DNA of 64,000 bases from Halovivax limisalsi (GCF_023093535.1 NZ_CP095757.1:682001-746000); one strand, 5' to 3'. Positions 31,531-40,656 are shown, numbered from the stretch's first letter. Notes: generated from the letters alone by a model not told the origin. Program-made: numbers and translations.

Positions 31531-32496
31531 TCAGTCGTCGTCGGGCAGCGGCTCCGCGCCGTCGCCCTCGCCGGTAGCCGTTCCCTCCACGAGTCCGTCG
31601 ATCGCCGCCGTTCGTTCGGCCCGGGGCAGGCTCTCGCGGAAGCGTTCGAAGATCCGCCTCGCCTCCGCGAGTTCGGGTTCGCCGACGGCTTTCAGGAGGG
31701 CGAGGGCGCGACGGGCGCGGGTTCGGCGCCAGGAGTGTTCGCGGTGTTCGTAGGTCCGGACGGCCCGGAGGAAGTCGGCTCGCGAGAAGGCGGGCCAGTG
31801 GGGCGTACAGAAGTAGACCGCGGCCTCGTTGCCGTTGGCGTGCCAGGGCAGGAAGTTGGAGGTGCGCTCGTCGCCGCCCGTCCGGATGATGAGGTCGACG
31901 TCCCGGACTGGCCGATCGTAGAGACGCGCTTCGATCGCGTCGACGTCGATCGCGTCCGGGTCGAGGCTGCCGGCGTCGACGTCGCGCGCGACGCTGCGGG
32001 CCGCGGCCAGCAACTCGTTGCGCCCGCCGTAGGCCAGCGCGACGTTGAGTCGGAACGCGTCGTAGCCCTCGGTGCGGGACTCGGCGTAGGTTACGGCGTC
32101 CCGGACGCGTTCGGGCAGGCGTTCGATCTCGCCGATCGCGCGGATACAGACGCCCTCCTCGTGGACGCGTTCGGAATCGGCGAACTCGTGCAATTTCTCG
32201 ACCAGCAAATCGAACAGCGCTTCGTTTTGCTCCGCTGGCCGGTCAAAGTTCTCGGTCGAGAACGTATAGAGGGTCAGTTCCTCCACGCCCAGATCCTGAC
32301 ACCACTCGAGGACGTTTTCGGTGGTCTCCGCACCGGCGCGGTGCCCGGCGGTCGGCGCTTTGCCCTTGCGCCTTGCGTACCGACGGTTGCCGTCCTGGAT
32401 GACGGCGACGTGATCTGGCGCGCGGTCCGTATCGAGTTCGCGCCGGAGCAGCCGCTCGTAATACGCGCGCAGTTTCCGGCGCAGCCCCTGGGGCAT
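31531..32496 (-). CDS. uppS: Polyprenyl (undecaprenyl-type) diphosphate synthase
   Basis: A cis-prenyltransferase of 321 aa, making the long isoprenoid chain used as dolichol-type glycan carrier. Key motifs are the IPP/allylic site HVAVIQDGNRRYARRKG (Asp in QDGN), the TLYTFSTENFDRP segment, ALAYGGRNELLAA, and the C-terminal DLIIRTGGDERTSNFLPWHA with the catalytic RTGGExR-like motif. The unusual IQDGNRR in place of bacterial MDGNGRW is normal in archaea. It is the natural partner of the glycan genes in the second half of the window. Confidence 0.93.
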   Translation of the reverse strand: MPQGLRRKLRAYYERLLRRELDTDRAPDHVAVIQDGNRRYARRKGKAPTAGHRAGAETTENVLEWCQDLGVEELTLYTFSTENFDRPAEQNEALFDLLVEKLHEFADSERVHEEGVCIRAIGEIERLPERVRDAVTYAESRTEGYDAFRLNVALAYGGRNELLAAARSVARDVDAGSLDPDAIDVDAIEARLYDRPVRDVDLIIRTGGDERTSNFLPWHANGNEAAVYFCTPHWPAFSRADFLRAVRTYEHREHSWRRTRARRALALLKAVGEPELAEARRIFERFRESLPRAERTAAIDGLVEGTATGEGDGAEPLPDDD

Positions 32497-32728
32497 CGGT
32501 CCCCTTTTTGCCGTCTCGTGGTATGTGTGTTGTGGATTCCTGTCCGAATCCGTTCACGTTTGGCGGTCCCTACCTGTTGCACGCACCCGCATCGGCGTTT
32601 TCTCGCGATCGACGCTCGCCCGCGCCTTCGACTGGCGACGCTCGCCGACGCCGGCCGCTCCGCATCTCGGCCGCCTCCGTTCGATGAATTCTCCGATCGG
32701 TACGGATGTACTAACAATATAGCAGCAA

Positions 32729-32735
32729 TTTATTA
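32729..32735 (+). promoter_or_regulatory. TATA box of a 40-residue zinc protein gene
   Basis: TTTATTA lies 24-30 bases upstream of the ATG at 32759, within a locally AT-rich stretch. It implies a leaderless transcript and supports the small gene as real. Confidence 0.5.
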
Positions 32736-32758
32736 CGTAGTAAGTGGTAGTAGAATTC

Positions 32759-32881
32759 ATGGGTGAGACGTGTACGTGTCCGGAACCTGATCGGGTCGGG
32801 ACTGTCCCCTGGCAGGACGACTACTGCCGACGCTGTGGAGGACGGCTCGAGGACGAGGTAGAACAGCCGGAGAACATCTAG
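32759..32881 (+). CDS. Zinc-finger micro-protein, 40 aa
   Basis: An intact frame from ATG to TAG encodes 40 residues beginning METCTCPE-like (M-G-E-T-C-T-C-P) and carrying a second pair in YCRRCGG, thus a CxC...CxxC four-cysteine zinc site, with an acidic tail. It has its own TATA-like box. Haloarchaea encode many such one-domain zinc micro-proteins; some affect metabolism or biofilm in Haloferax. This one's function is unknown. Its stop codon TAG is the last three bases of the first CTAG in a downstream CTAG cluster. Confidence 0.65.
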   Translation: MGETCTCPEPDRVGTVPWQDDYCRRCGGRLEDEVEQPENI

Positions 32882-33058
32882 TCCCCGGCGCCCGCTCCCA
32901 TCTAGCGCGTCGAATGCGTCTAGGGCCAGAACGGTCGCCGACGGCCGAGTACGCTGGTCTCTAGAACCGCCGCGCCTCAATCTAGAACGCAGTTCTAGGG
33001 CCTCTTGGTGACGTCTAGATCCGAGAGTCACATCCTCCGGTTCGACCCTGCCGTCTAG
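32878..33058. repeat. Cluster of eight CTAG tetranucleotides
   Basis: CTAG occurs at 32878, 32902, 32920, 32961, 32982, 32995, 33015 and 33055, i.e. eight times in 181 bases. In haloarchaeal genomes this tetranucleotide is normally strongly avoided. Most copies are in the context TCTAG. No long repeat unit joins them and no open frame covers the stretch, which lies between the zinc micro-protein and the convergent DUF457 gene. Confidence 0.7.
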
Positions 33059-33095
33059 GTTCGAGACCGGCCGGTCCGGGGTGACGTCGGATCGG

Positions 33096-33656
33096 CTATC
33101 GGTCGCCGCCGGTGGGAAACCCCGGTCGGTCGATCGCGTCGCGCACGTACGCTAGTCCCGGTCGGCCGTCGCGCAGCCAGACGCCGAGCGCGATCGCACC
33201 GAGGAGGAACTCGACGAGGAAGTACGGCTGCCCGAGCGAGTCGAGTAGCAGCCCCACGATCGTCGGCGGACCGCCCTCGTAGGGTTCGACGGACAGGACC
33301 GGCCACAGCAGCTGGTTCGCGGTTCCGTCGCCCCACAGGCTGGGTACGACGTCGACGAGCGTGTGCGAGAGCGACCCGACGGCGAAGGCGACGCCGACCG
33401 CCGGCCGATCGACGCGCCTGGCGACGAGGAAGACGGCGACGGCGAGCGGGACCAGCAGGAGGAGCGAGTGCGCGAGCGTCCGCCCGGTGGGCAACACCTC
33501 GAGTCGCCAGGCCAGCGGCTTATCGACCAGGTCGGGGAACTGGCTGCCGATCGCGAGCGCGACGATAGTTTCGACCGTCGGTGGCCCGAGTCGACGATAG
33601 CGCCGCCCGACCGCGTACAGGATGTAGGCGACGGCGAGGTGTCCCAGCGGCCACAT
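33096..33656 (-). CDS. DUF457-family membrane metal-dependent hydrolase (YdjM-like)
   Basis: A 186-aa membrane protein with the family's signature: an N-terminal HLAVAYILY, then SQFPDLVDKPLAWRL with metal-type Asp residues, then GRTLAHSLLLLVPLAVAVFL and GSLSHTLVDVVPSLWG, giving the conserved His/Asp pattern of the YdjM/LexA-regulated DUF457 group. Five hydrophobic segments. The biochemical activity of this family is not well established. Confidence 0.85.
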   Translation of the reverse strand: MWPLGHLAVAYILYAVGRRYRRLGPPTVETIVALAIGSQFPDLVDKPLAWRLEVLPTGRTLAHSLLLLVPLAVAVFLVARRVDRPAVGVAFAVGSLSHTLVDVVPSLWGDGTANQLLWPVLSVEPYEGGPPTIVGLLLDSLGQPYFLVEFLLGAIALGVWLRDGRPGLAYVRDAIDRPGFPTGGDR

Positions 33657-33815
33657 CGTCTCGGCCTGTGCGGTGTGTGCTGATAAACGTCGCGGCTTCG
33701 GCCCGCAACGGGGATCGACGTGACGGCCCGCCCGCCGACGCGGTATCGTAGCTCGCGTCGCCGCGGTATCGGCGCGTCCGATCCGCCGGGCGAACCGCGC
33801 GTGTCGTCCGCCGGA

Positions 33816-34811
33816 TCAGCGATCCAGGACGTCGCGATACCACTCGACGGTGCGACGGATCCCCGTCTCGACGTCGACCGTCGGCTCGAAGTTCAGCTCC
33901 GACCGGGCGCGCGAGACGTCCGCTTCCGAGTGCTCGATGTCGCCCGGGCGAGGGTCGGTGTGGACGATCTCCGCGTCGGAACCGGCCGCATCGCGGATCA
34001 CCGCTGCGAGTTCGCGGATGGTGATCGAGCGGCCGGTCGCGACGTTGTAGGCCCGGCCGACGCGGTCGGCCGTCGCCGCGGCGAGGTTCGCCCGCACGAC
34101 GTCGTCGACGAAGACGAAGTCGCGGGTCTGGCTCCCGTCGCCGTGGACGGTGATCGGACCGCCCGACAGCGCCTGCTCGACGAAGACGCGGATGACGCCC
34201 GCGTAGTCGCCGCCGCGCTGGCCCGGCCCGTAGACGTTGAAGTACCGGAGCGGGACGGCCTCGAGCCCGTAGAGATCGTGATAGAGCGCCGCGTAGCGGT
34301 CGTTCGCGAGCTTCTCCAGGCCGTACGGCGACGTGGGCGTCTTCGAGTCGGCCTCGGCGATCGGCGTCGCGTCGGGGGCCCCGTAGATGGCCGCGCTCGA
34401 GGCGAGGACGACTCGCGCGTCGTGGCGGCGCGCGGCTTCGAGCAGCGAGAGCGTCGCCGTGCCGTTGACCGCGTGGGTCGTCTCCGGATCCTCGACGGAG
34501 CGCTCGACGCTGACGACGGCCGCCTCGTGAAAGACCACATCGGCCTCGGCGACGGCCGCCTCGAGCGCGTCCGCGTCGCGAACGTCGGCCTCCAGAACGG
34601 CGGCCTCGCGCGGGACGGCCGTCCGGTCCCCGCTCGCGAACGAATCGAGGACGGTCACGTCGGCGATCGGCGCCAGCGCGGCCGCGACGTTCGACCCTAT
34701 AAAGCCCGCGCCGCCGGTGACGAGCACGTCGCTGCCGGCCAGCTCGTCGGGGGGCGTGATTGGCTGGCGCGAGTCGGCGCTGCCTGCTGCGGCGGGTCCG
34801 GAATCGTCCAT
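33816..34811 (-). CDS. NAD-dependent sugar epimerase/dehydratase (GalE-like)
   Basis: A 331-aa extended SDR. It has the NAD motif VTGGAGFIGSNVA after a 30-residue leader, the HEAAVVSVERSVEDP segment, catalytic Ser in SSAAIYG and YGLEK (Tyr-x3-Lys), and RYFNVYGPGQ. This is the UDP-glucose 4-epimerase/UDP-sugar epimerase pattern. It probably makes a nucleotide sugar for surface glycans, though it lies 12 kb before the glycan island. Substrate cannot be fixed. Confidence 0.9.
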   Translation of the reverse strand: MDDSGPAAAGSADSRQPITPPDELAGSDVLVTGGAGFIGSNVAAALAPIADVTVLDSFASGDRTAVPREAAVLEADVRDADALEAAVAEADVVFHEAAVVSVERSVEDPETTHAVNGTATLSLLEAARRHDARVVLASSAAIYGAPDATPIAEADSKTPTSPYGLEKLANDRYAALYHDLYGLEAVPLRYFNVYGPGQRGGDYAGVIRVFVEQALSGGPITVHGDGSQTRDFVFVDDVVRANLAAATADRVGRAYNVATGRSITIRELAAVIRDAAGSDAEIVHTDPRPGDIEHSEADVSRARSELNFEPTVDVETGIRRTVEWYRDVLDR

Positions 34812-34903
34812 ACGGGCGTAGTGTCCGCGGGCGACGGTTTCAGTGTAGCGGTCACCCGCAGCCGGTGGAGCTCGAACGCCCGCGGTGGCGGCCGGGCGCG
34901 GTC

Positions 34904-34911
34904 TTTTTTAT
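34904..34911 (+). promoter_or_regulatory. TATA box of rdfA
   Basis: TTTTTTAT at 34904-34911 is 22-29 bases before the ATG at 34933, suggesting a leaderless rdfA transcript. Confidence 0.5.
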
Positions 34912-34932
34912 CCGGGAGGCTAAGGGCCCGCT

Positions 34933-35559
34933 ATGAGCGACGCGGACCCGGCGGCGGATCCGACCGATTCGAAGGTGGGGAGACTCATCGAGCGCTACGA
35001 TCTCGCGGGCCTGGGCGACGAACTCGTCGAACGCTGGACGGCGCCGGCCGAGGAGCGCGACAGCCTCCGGGAACTGGCCGACGTCTTCAACCGGCGCCTG
35101 CTCGCGGCGGCGCTCGCGGAGGCGGAGGTCGAGACGCTGGAGGGCGACGTCGAAAACATGTACCGGCTGCTGACCGACGACGTCTCGAGCGGGGTCCGAA
35201 CGGAGGCCCGGAACCGACTCGAACGCCAGGGCGTCGACGTCGAGGCGCTCGAGCGCGAGTTCGTCTCCCACCAGGCCGTCCACACCTACCTGCGAACGTA
35301 CCGCGACGCCGCGTTCGAACCGGCCGAACGGGGTCCCGACGAGCGCCGCGACGTCGAGCGCGAGCGGATCAGTCGCCTCCAGAGCCGAACCGAGGCCGTC
35401 ACGGAGGACGCGGTCGAGCGACTGGCCGAGGCCGACGCGCTCTCGATCTCGCGGCCGAGCGTCCTCGTCGACGTCCGCGTGTTCTGCGACGACTGCGGCG
35501 GCGACTACACCGTCGACGAGTTGCTCTCGCGGGGCGGGTGTCTCTGCGACGAGGCCTGA
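34933..35559 (+). CDS. rdfA: Rod-determining factor RdfA
   Basis: A 208-aa haloarchaeal protein matching RdfA in its start (DSKVGRLIERYDLAGLGDELV), the central helical part (LRELADVFNRRLLAAALAEA; MYRLLTDDVSSGVRTEARNR) and the C-terminal zinc-ribbon-like tail with CDDCGG...CLC. In Haloferax volcanii RdfA promotes the rod cell shape. It lies 178 bases upstream of an archaea-specific SMC-like gene in the same direction, an arrangement conserved in haloarchaea. Each has its own TATA-like box. Confidence 0.88.
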   Translation: MSDADPAADPTDSKVGRLIERYDLAGLGDELVERWTAPAEERDSLRELADVFNRRLLAAALAEAEVETLEGDVENMYRLLTDDVSSGVRTEARNRLERQGVDVEALEREFVSHQAVHTYLRTYRDAAFEPAERGPDERRDVERERISRLQSRTEAVTEDAVERLAEADALSISRPSVLVDVRVFCDDCGGDYTVDELLSRGGCLCDEA

Positions 35560-35704
35560 TTCGGACAAACCCGCAAGTGCGGTCCGGCAGATTCGAGGCC
35601 CGGCCCGGCCGGGTTCGACGGTCCCCTGGGGTCTGCGGCCGACTGGGCGGGATCGACGACGGTTCGTTCGCGCGATCACTTCGTTCCATCGCGAGAAACA
35701 TCAC

Positions 35705-35713
35705 TATTTTTAC
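35705..35713 (+). promoter_or_regulatory. TATA box of the SMC-like gene
   Basis: TATTTTTAC at 35705-35713 ends 24 bases before the ATG at 35738, consistent with a leaderless transcript separate from rdfA. Confidence 0.5.
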
Positions 35714-35737
35714 CCCGCCGCCCCGAACGGGTGATAG

Positions 35738-37675
35738 ATGAGCCAGGAACCGCTCGCTACCCAGCGGATCGCGGTCGACGTCACCAACGTCGGCGGCATC
35801 GACGACACGACCGTCGAGTTCTCGCCGGGCGTGACCGTACTCGCTGGTCGAAACGCGACGAACCGGACGTCCTTTCTCCGGTCGGTGATGGCCGCGCTCG
35901 GGAGCGAGAAGGGATCGCTCAAGAGCGACGCCGACGAAGGGGCCGTTTCCCTCTCGATCGGCGACGAGACGTACACGCGGACGTTCGAACGACGAAACGG
36001 CACCGTCAGGACGGACGGCGATCCGTACCTCGAGGACGGGACGCTCGCCGATCTGTTCGCCTTCCTCCTCGAGACCAACGAGGCCCGCCGGGCCGTCAGA
36101 CGCGGCGGCGATCTGCGCGAACTGATCATGCGGCCGGTCGACACGGCGGCCATCAAGGCCGACATCGACCGGTTGCAGGACGAGAAGGCCTCGATCCGGG
36201 ACGAACTCGACGAACTCGACGAACTCGAACGCGAACGAACCCGCCTCGAGACCGAGCGGACGAAACTGGTGTCGGATCTCGAGGACGCCCGCACGGAGCG
36301 CGAGGAAGTGGCCGCGACCGTGGACGACGCGGACCGCGACGTCGAGGAAACCCGTTCGGAGAAGGACGAGCTCGAGTCGACCCTCGAGGAACTGAACGAC
36401 GTCCGCTCCGAGCTCGAGTCGGTTCGCTTCGAGATCGAGACCCAGCGCGACAGCCTCGAGAACCTCCGCGAAGAACGCGAGTCGCTCCGCGAGGCCGTCG
36501 CGGACGCCGGCGGTGCGACCGACGAGGAACGCGGCCGCATCGAGGGCCGACTCGACGCCCTCCGCGAGCGAAAGAGCGAGGTCGAGTCGACTGTCAACGA
36601 CCTCCAGCGCATCGTCCGCTTCAACGAGGAGCTCCTCGGCGGCGGGAACGAGCCCGTCGTCGAGGCGCTGCGCGACGACACCGAGTCCGGCGAGGCGCCG
36701 ACCGACGCCCTGCTGCCCGACGACGGCGTCGTCTGCTGGACCTGCGGGAGCGAGGTCGACGCCGACCGGATCGAGGCGACCATCGAGCGACTGCGGGACG
36801 TCCGGCAGGAACACTCCGAGCGCCGGCGCGAACTCAAAGCCGAGATCGAGGAGCTGACCGACGAGAAGCGCGATCTCGAGTCCGAGCGCCGGGAGCGCGA
36901 GCAGACAGAGCGTCGCCTGGAGCGCGTCGAGTCCGAGATCGACGAGCGCGAGGCCACGCTCGAATCGTTGCAGGAGCGACGCGACGAGTACGCGACGCGC
37001 GTCGAGGCGCTCGAGGACGAAGTCGAGACGCTCGACGTCGTCGACGAGTACGACGACCTCCTCGAGAGCCACCGCCGGCTCAACCAGGTCGAGTTCCGGA
37101 TCGACCAGCTCGAAGACGACCTGGCCGAGACGGAATCGGCGATCGACGAGATCGACGCGCGACTGGCCGAACGGGACTCCCTCGAGGCCGACCTCGAAGC
37201 CGTCGAGGCTGATCTGGAAACGCGACGGACCGAGATCGAACGGATCGAGACCGAGGCCGTCTCGCACTTCAACGAGCACATGGAAGCGGTGCTCGACATC
37301 CTCGAGTACGGCAACTTGGAACGCATCTGGATCGAGCGTACCGCCGCGGACGGACGCGACGAGGCGAGCGCGTTCGACCTCCACGTCGTCAGGTCGACGG
37401 CCGACGACGCCGTCTACGAGGACACGATCGACCACCTCAGCGAGTCCGAACGGGAGGTGACCGGGCTGGTGTTCGCCCTCGCCGGCTACCTCGTCCACGA
37501 CGTCCACGAGCACGTGCCGTTCATGCTGCTGGACTCGCTCGAGGCCATCGACTCGGACCGGATCGCCCGCCTCGTCGAGTACGTCTCGTCGTACGCCGAC
37601 TCGCTCCTCGTCGCACTGCTTCCCGAGGACGCCGCGGCGCTGCCCGACGAGTACGAGCGGATTCGCGAGATCTGA
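35738..37675 (+). CDS. Archaea-specific SMC-related protein with zinc-hook-like CxxC
   Basis: A 645-aa coiled-coil ATPase-like protein. The P-loop region reads AGRNATNRTSF (residues 36-46), lacking the usual GKS/T lysine. Long coiled coils (about 170-320 and 345-520) flank a hinge with CWTCGSEVD near 333, similar to the Rad50 zinc hook. The C-terminal head has LSESEREVTGLVFALAGYLV (SMC signature-like) and a Walker-B-like FMLLDSLEAIDSDR with Ser where the catalytic Glu usually is. The pairing with rdfA suggests a role in cell shape or chromosome/envelope organisation. ATP hydrolysis may be weak or absent. Confidence 0.88.
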   Translation: MSQEPLATQRIAVDVTNVGGIDDTTVEFSPGVTVLAGRNATNRTSFLRSVMAALGSEKGSLKSDADEGAVSLSIGDETYTRTFERRNGTVRTDGDPYLEDGTLADLFAFLLETNEARRAVRRGGDLRELIMRPVDTAAIKADIDRLQDEKASIRDELDELDELERERTRLETERTKLVSDLEDARTEREEVAATVDDADRDVEETRSEKDELESTLEELNDVRSELESVRFEIETQRDSLENLREERESLREAVADAGGATDEERGRIEGRLDALRERKSEVESTVNDLQRIVRFNEELLGGGNEPVVEALRDDTESGEAPTDALLPDDGVVCWTCGSEVDADRIEATIERLRDVRQEHSERRRELKAEIEELTDEKRDLESERREREQTERRLERVESEIDEREATLESLQERRDEYATRVEALEDEVETLDVVDEYDDLLESHRRLNQVEFRIDQLEDDLAETESAIDEIDARLAERDSLEADLEAVEADLETRRTEIERIETEAVSHFNEHMEAVLDILEYGNLERIWIERTAADGRDEASAFDLHVVRSTADDAVYEDTIDHLSESEREVTGLVFALAGYLVHDVHEHVPFMLLDSLEAIDSDRIARLVEYVSSYADSLLVALLPEDAAALPDEYERIREI

Positions 37676-37794
37676 CCGGCTCGCGAGCGCCGTCGGGTGC
37701 CGCGTCGCCGCCTCGCCGGCGTTCGTTTTTCGCCGCTCCGTCGCCGTTTCCCTCCTAGTTACGCGCCGTGCCGGGCGTTTCCGCCGTCGGCTCC

Positions 37795-39012
37795 TCACGC
37801 GCCGCGGGCCGGATCGCTCGTCGGCATCCGGAGCGTGAGCGCGATGACGATCACCATGAGGACGGCGAGTGCCAGGTACCCCTCGTCGAAGTAGCCGTAT
37901 TCGCCGACGGTGCCGAAGACGACCGGGCCGGCGGACCCGAGCGTGGCGGTCGCGGTCCGGACGACGCCGAGGCCCGCGCCCTGGCGCTCCTCGCTAAAGG
38001 AGTCGGCGAGGTACGATTGCGTGATCGCGCCGGAGCCGAGCATCGTGCTGACCAGGGCGGTGATGGCGACGATCGGCCAGAAGCCCTCGACGAAGGGCAG
38101 GAGGGCCAGTCCGACCGCGGGCGGCGAGAGGACGGCGACGAGCGAGCCGCGCATGCCGACGCGGTCGTAGGCCGCGCCGGCCACCGGTTTGACGACGACG
38201 CCGACGGCGAAGAAGAAGCCGAACAGCAGGCTCGCGATCGTGGGCGAGAACTCCTTGCCCGTCTCGAGGTAGGTCGGGTAGAAGGCCGTGAACGATTGCC
38301 AGAGGAAGATGTACACCAGCATGATGAGCGTCATCGTCGCCATCGCCGGCGTGCGAAGCTCCGCGAGGACCGCCATCGTCTCCTCCAGCGTGAGGGGATC
38401 GTCGTCCGGATCGACCTCGCTCGCCGGGACGGCGAGGTAGATCGCGAGCGCGCCGAGGAGCAAGCACGGGACGAGGAAGCCGAGGCCGGCCTGCCAGGCG
38501 ACCGCGGCTGCGATGGCGGTCGCGACGGGCGGCAGGATCGTCTGGCCCACGTCGCCGGTCGCCATCGTCACGCCGAGTGCGCTGCCGAGCCGACCGGGAT
38601 AGAGCCGCGAGAGGACGGTGATGCGCGCGATGGGGTACAGCGAGTGGCCCAGGCCCCACACCGCCGTCGCGAGGAAGAGCACCGCGGCCGTCGGCGCGGT
38701 GACGAATGCCGCGATCCCGGCGGCGACCGCGAGCGCGCTCGCGGCCATGATGGTCCGCTCGTCGTAGCGGTCGGCGAGCACGCCGCCGGGGAGCTGGCCG
38801 ATCGCGGCGAACAGCCAGAGGACGCTGACGAGCAGGCCGGCGGTCGACAGCGAGAGCTCGAAGTCGCCCTGCAGCGAGGGCAACAGCACCGGCAGGACCA
38901 TTCGGGCGCCGACCAGCAAGCCCCAGGTGGTCGCGAGCGCGCCAAGGCCCGCTCCGGTACCGCCGTCCCAGAGCGCCGCCGCCTCGCGCCGTACGCCGCC
39001 TCGTACGTCCAT
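37795..39012 (-). CDS. Major facilitator superfamily transporter
   Basis: A 405-aa carrier with about 12 hydrophobic segments. The loop 2-3 motif GGVLADRYDERTIMA and PGRLGSALGVTMATGD in the middle are MFS signatures, and GVVVKPVAGAAYDRVGMRGS is the equivalent in the second half. No substrate can be inferred. It is monocistronic and convergent with the SMC-like gene. Confidence 0.88.
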   Translation of the reverse strand: MDVRGGVRREAAALWDGGTGAGLGALATTWGLLVGARMVLPVLLPSLQGDFELSLSTAGLLVSVLWLFAAIGQLPGGVLADRYDERTIMAASALAVAAGIAAFVTAPTAAVLFLATAVWGLGHSLYPIARITVLSRLYPGRLGSALGVTMATGDVGQTILPPVATAIAAAVAWQAGLGFLVPCLLLGALAIYLAVPASEVDPDDDPLTLEETMAVLAELRTPAMATMTLIMLVYIFLWQSFTAFYPTYLETGKEFSPTIASLLFGFFFAVGVVVKPVAGAAYDRVGMRGSLVAVLSPPAVGLALLPFVEGFWPIVAITALVSTMLGSGAITQSYLADSFSEERQGAGLGVVRTATATLGSAGPVVFGTVGEYGYFDEGYLALAVLMVIVIALTLRMPTSDPARGA

Positions 39013-39168
39013 TGCGGTCCGTTTCGACGGTCGGCGACGGGCCCGGTTAAACCTGTGCGATCCAGTCGCGTTTGCGGCTACTTCGTCGCGTCACGTCGAC
39101 GCCACCGTCCGACGCACTCAGTTCGAACCGCCCACGAATCCGGCGTGACAGTCGTGAGCGCGCGTCGA

Positions 39169-40656
39169 TCAGGCGTCCGACGCCGGCCGCATTTTCGTCG
39201 CGTAGCGGGTGAGCCCCTCCTGCGTGTAGAGCCGGCGGATTGTCGCCTCGACGCGATCGCCGACGGCGAACGCGTCGGCGTCGGCGCCGGTCCCCATCGC
39301 CGGGATACTCACCGTCTCGTCGGTCTCGCCCGGCGCGTCGAGCGCGACGATCAGCGCCGCGTAGTCGCCAGCTTGCGCCTGATACTCCGCGAACTCGGGT
39401 GGCGCGCCGCCCTGCGAGATGGTGGTGACGGACTCGACGGTCCCGGTGCCGGGCAGGGTGACGGGCTCGTAGCCGGACAACTCGCCGCAGGCCGAACACG
39501 CGCCGGACGGCGGGAACGCGAGCGCGTCGCAGGCGCCGCAGCGGCCGGCTTCGAGCCGGTGCCGCTGGGGGAGCGAGCGCCGCCAGGTCGGGACGCTGAC
39601 GTACGCGCCGCCGCCCTCGGGCGCACCCGAGGTGAGTCGACCGCGCTGGCGCAACGACTCCGCGTAGGAGGGGTCGGCGTCGCCGTCGAGCGCCATCGCC
39701 GCGGGCGTCGGCGTCTCGGTTTCGATGGCGAGGGCGTCGGCGCCGTCGCCGTAGCCCACGGCGAGGATCGACTCGTGGCCGTCGGCGAGCGCGCGGGCGA
39801 GCCCGACGGGGACGCTCGCCGCCCCGAGGTCGCCCAGGTCGTGGACGGTCGCACAGGTTCGAATCGCGTCGGCGTCGACGCCGCAGGCGTCCGCGGCGCG
39901 GTAGGGCAGTTTGCCGTCGGGCGCCTGGATGGCCACCGCGTCCGGGTCCGGTTCGACGGCGAGGCCGTCGACGGCGCCGTCGACGTGCTCGAGGAAGGCA
40001 CGACGGTCGTACTGCGTGATCCCGAGCCCCTCGGTGGCGGCCTCGCCGGCGCCGCGAAATCGCGTCCCTGGGTGGGCGCTGGCGTAGGCGGCACGATCGA
40101 CGATCCGGGCCGGCCCCTCGCGCGAGACGACGATCGCGCCCGCACCGGCGCCGGCCGCGTGGTCGATCGCGTCGTCGGGGTCGCCCCGCGGCGCGTCAGC
40201 GGCGACGACCAGCGCCCGACCGGCCCCGGCGGCGACGGCCTCGGCCGCGGCGGCGATCGCCTGGGTACCCGCCCTGGTGCTGCCGGTGAGGGTCGTACCG
40301 GGGACGTCGGACGCGATCCCGAGAAATCCTGCGAGGCGGGACGTCAGGTCGCCCTCCGCGACCGGCGGGGTGCTCGCGGCGAACGCGAGCCAGTCGACGT
40401 CAGCGCCGGCGAGGTCGCCCGCCTCGAGCGCGCGCGTCGCCGCCTCGTATCCCATCGTCAGCGCGTCCTCGTCGGCCCCGGGAACCGCGGTCTCGGAGAT
40501 GCCCGGCGCGCGGAACTCGCCCCAGGCCTCGGCGGCGGCCGCCGCGGTCAGCCGGAAGCGCGGGGCGTAGGCGCCGACGGCCTCGATGCGGGCGTCGCGT
40601 TCGCTCGCGGCCGGCGTGTCCCCGCTCTCGCCGCCCCAATCGGTCGGAGTCGTCAC
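39169..40656 (-). CDS. HMG-CoA-synthase-like protein fused to DUF35 zinc-ribbon/OB domain
   Basis: The 495-aa protein starts at GTG 40656, overlapping the thiolase stop (GTGA). The first about 360 residues follow the archaeal HMG-CoA synthase fold (IEAVGAYAPRFRL, DEDALTMGYEAATRALEAG, TLTGSTRAGTQAI, AVIQAPDGKLPYRAA-like). The usual nucleophile in ACKAGT is replaced: STRAGT places Thr127 at the Cys position. The last about 125 residues are a DUF35 domain with CGAC...CSAC zinc ribbon (about 372-392) and an OB fold ending with TRYATKMRP. It likely forms a complex with the adjacent thiolase. Confidence 0.8.
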   Translation of the reverse strand: MTTPTDWGGESGDTPAASERDARIEAVGAYAPRFRLTAAAAAEAWGEFRAPGISETAVPGADEDALTMGYEAATRALEAGDLAGADVDWLAFAASTPPVAEGDLTSRLAGFLGIASDVPGTTLTGSTRAGTQAIAAAAEAVAAGAGRALVVAADAPRGDPDDAIDHAAGAGAGAIVVSREGPARIVDRAAYASAHPGTRFRGAGEAATEGLGITQYDRRAFLEHVDGAVDGLAVEPDPDAVAIQAPDGKLPYRAADACGVDADAIRTCATVHDLGDLGAASVPVGLARALADGHESILAVGYGDGADALAIETETPTPAAMALDGDADPSYAESLRQRGRLTSGAPEGGGAYVSVPTWRRSLPQRHRLEAGRCGACDALAFPPSGACSACGELSGYEPVTLPGTGTVESVTTISQGGAPPEFAEYQAQAGDYAALIVALDAPGETDETVSIPAMGTGADADAFAVGDRVEATIRRLYTQEGLTRYATKMRPASDA

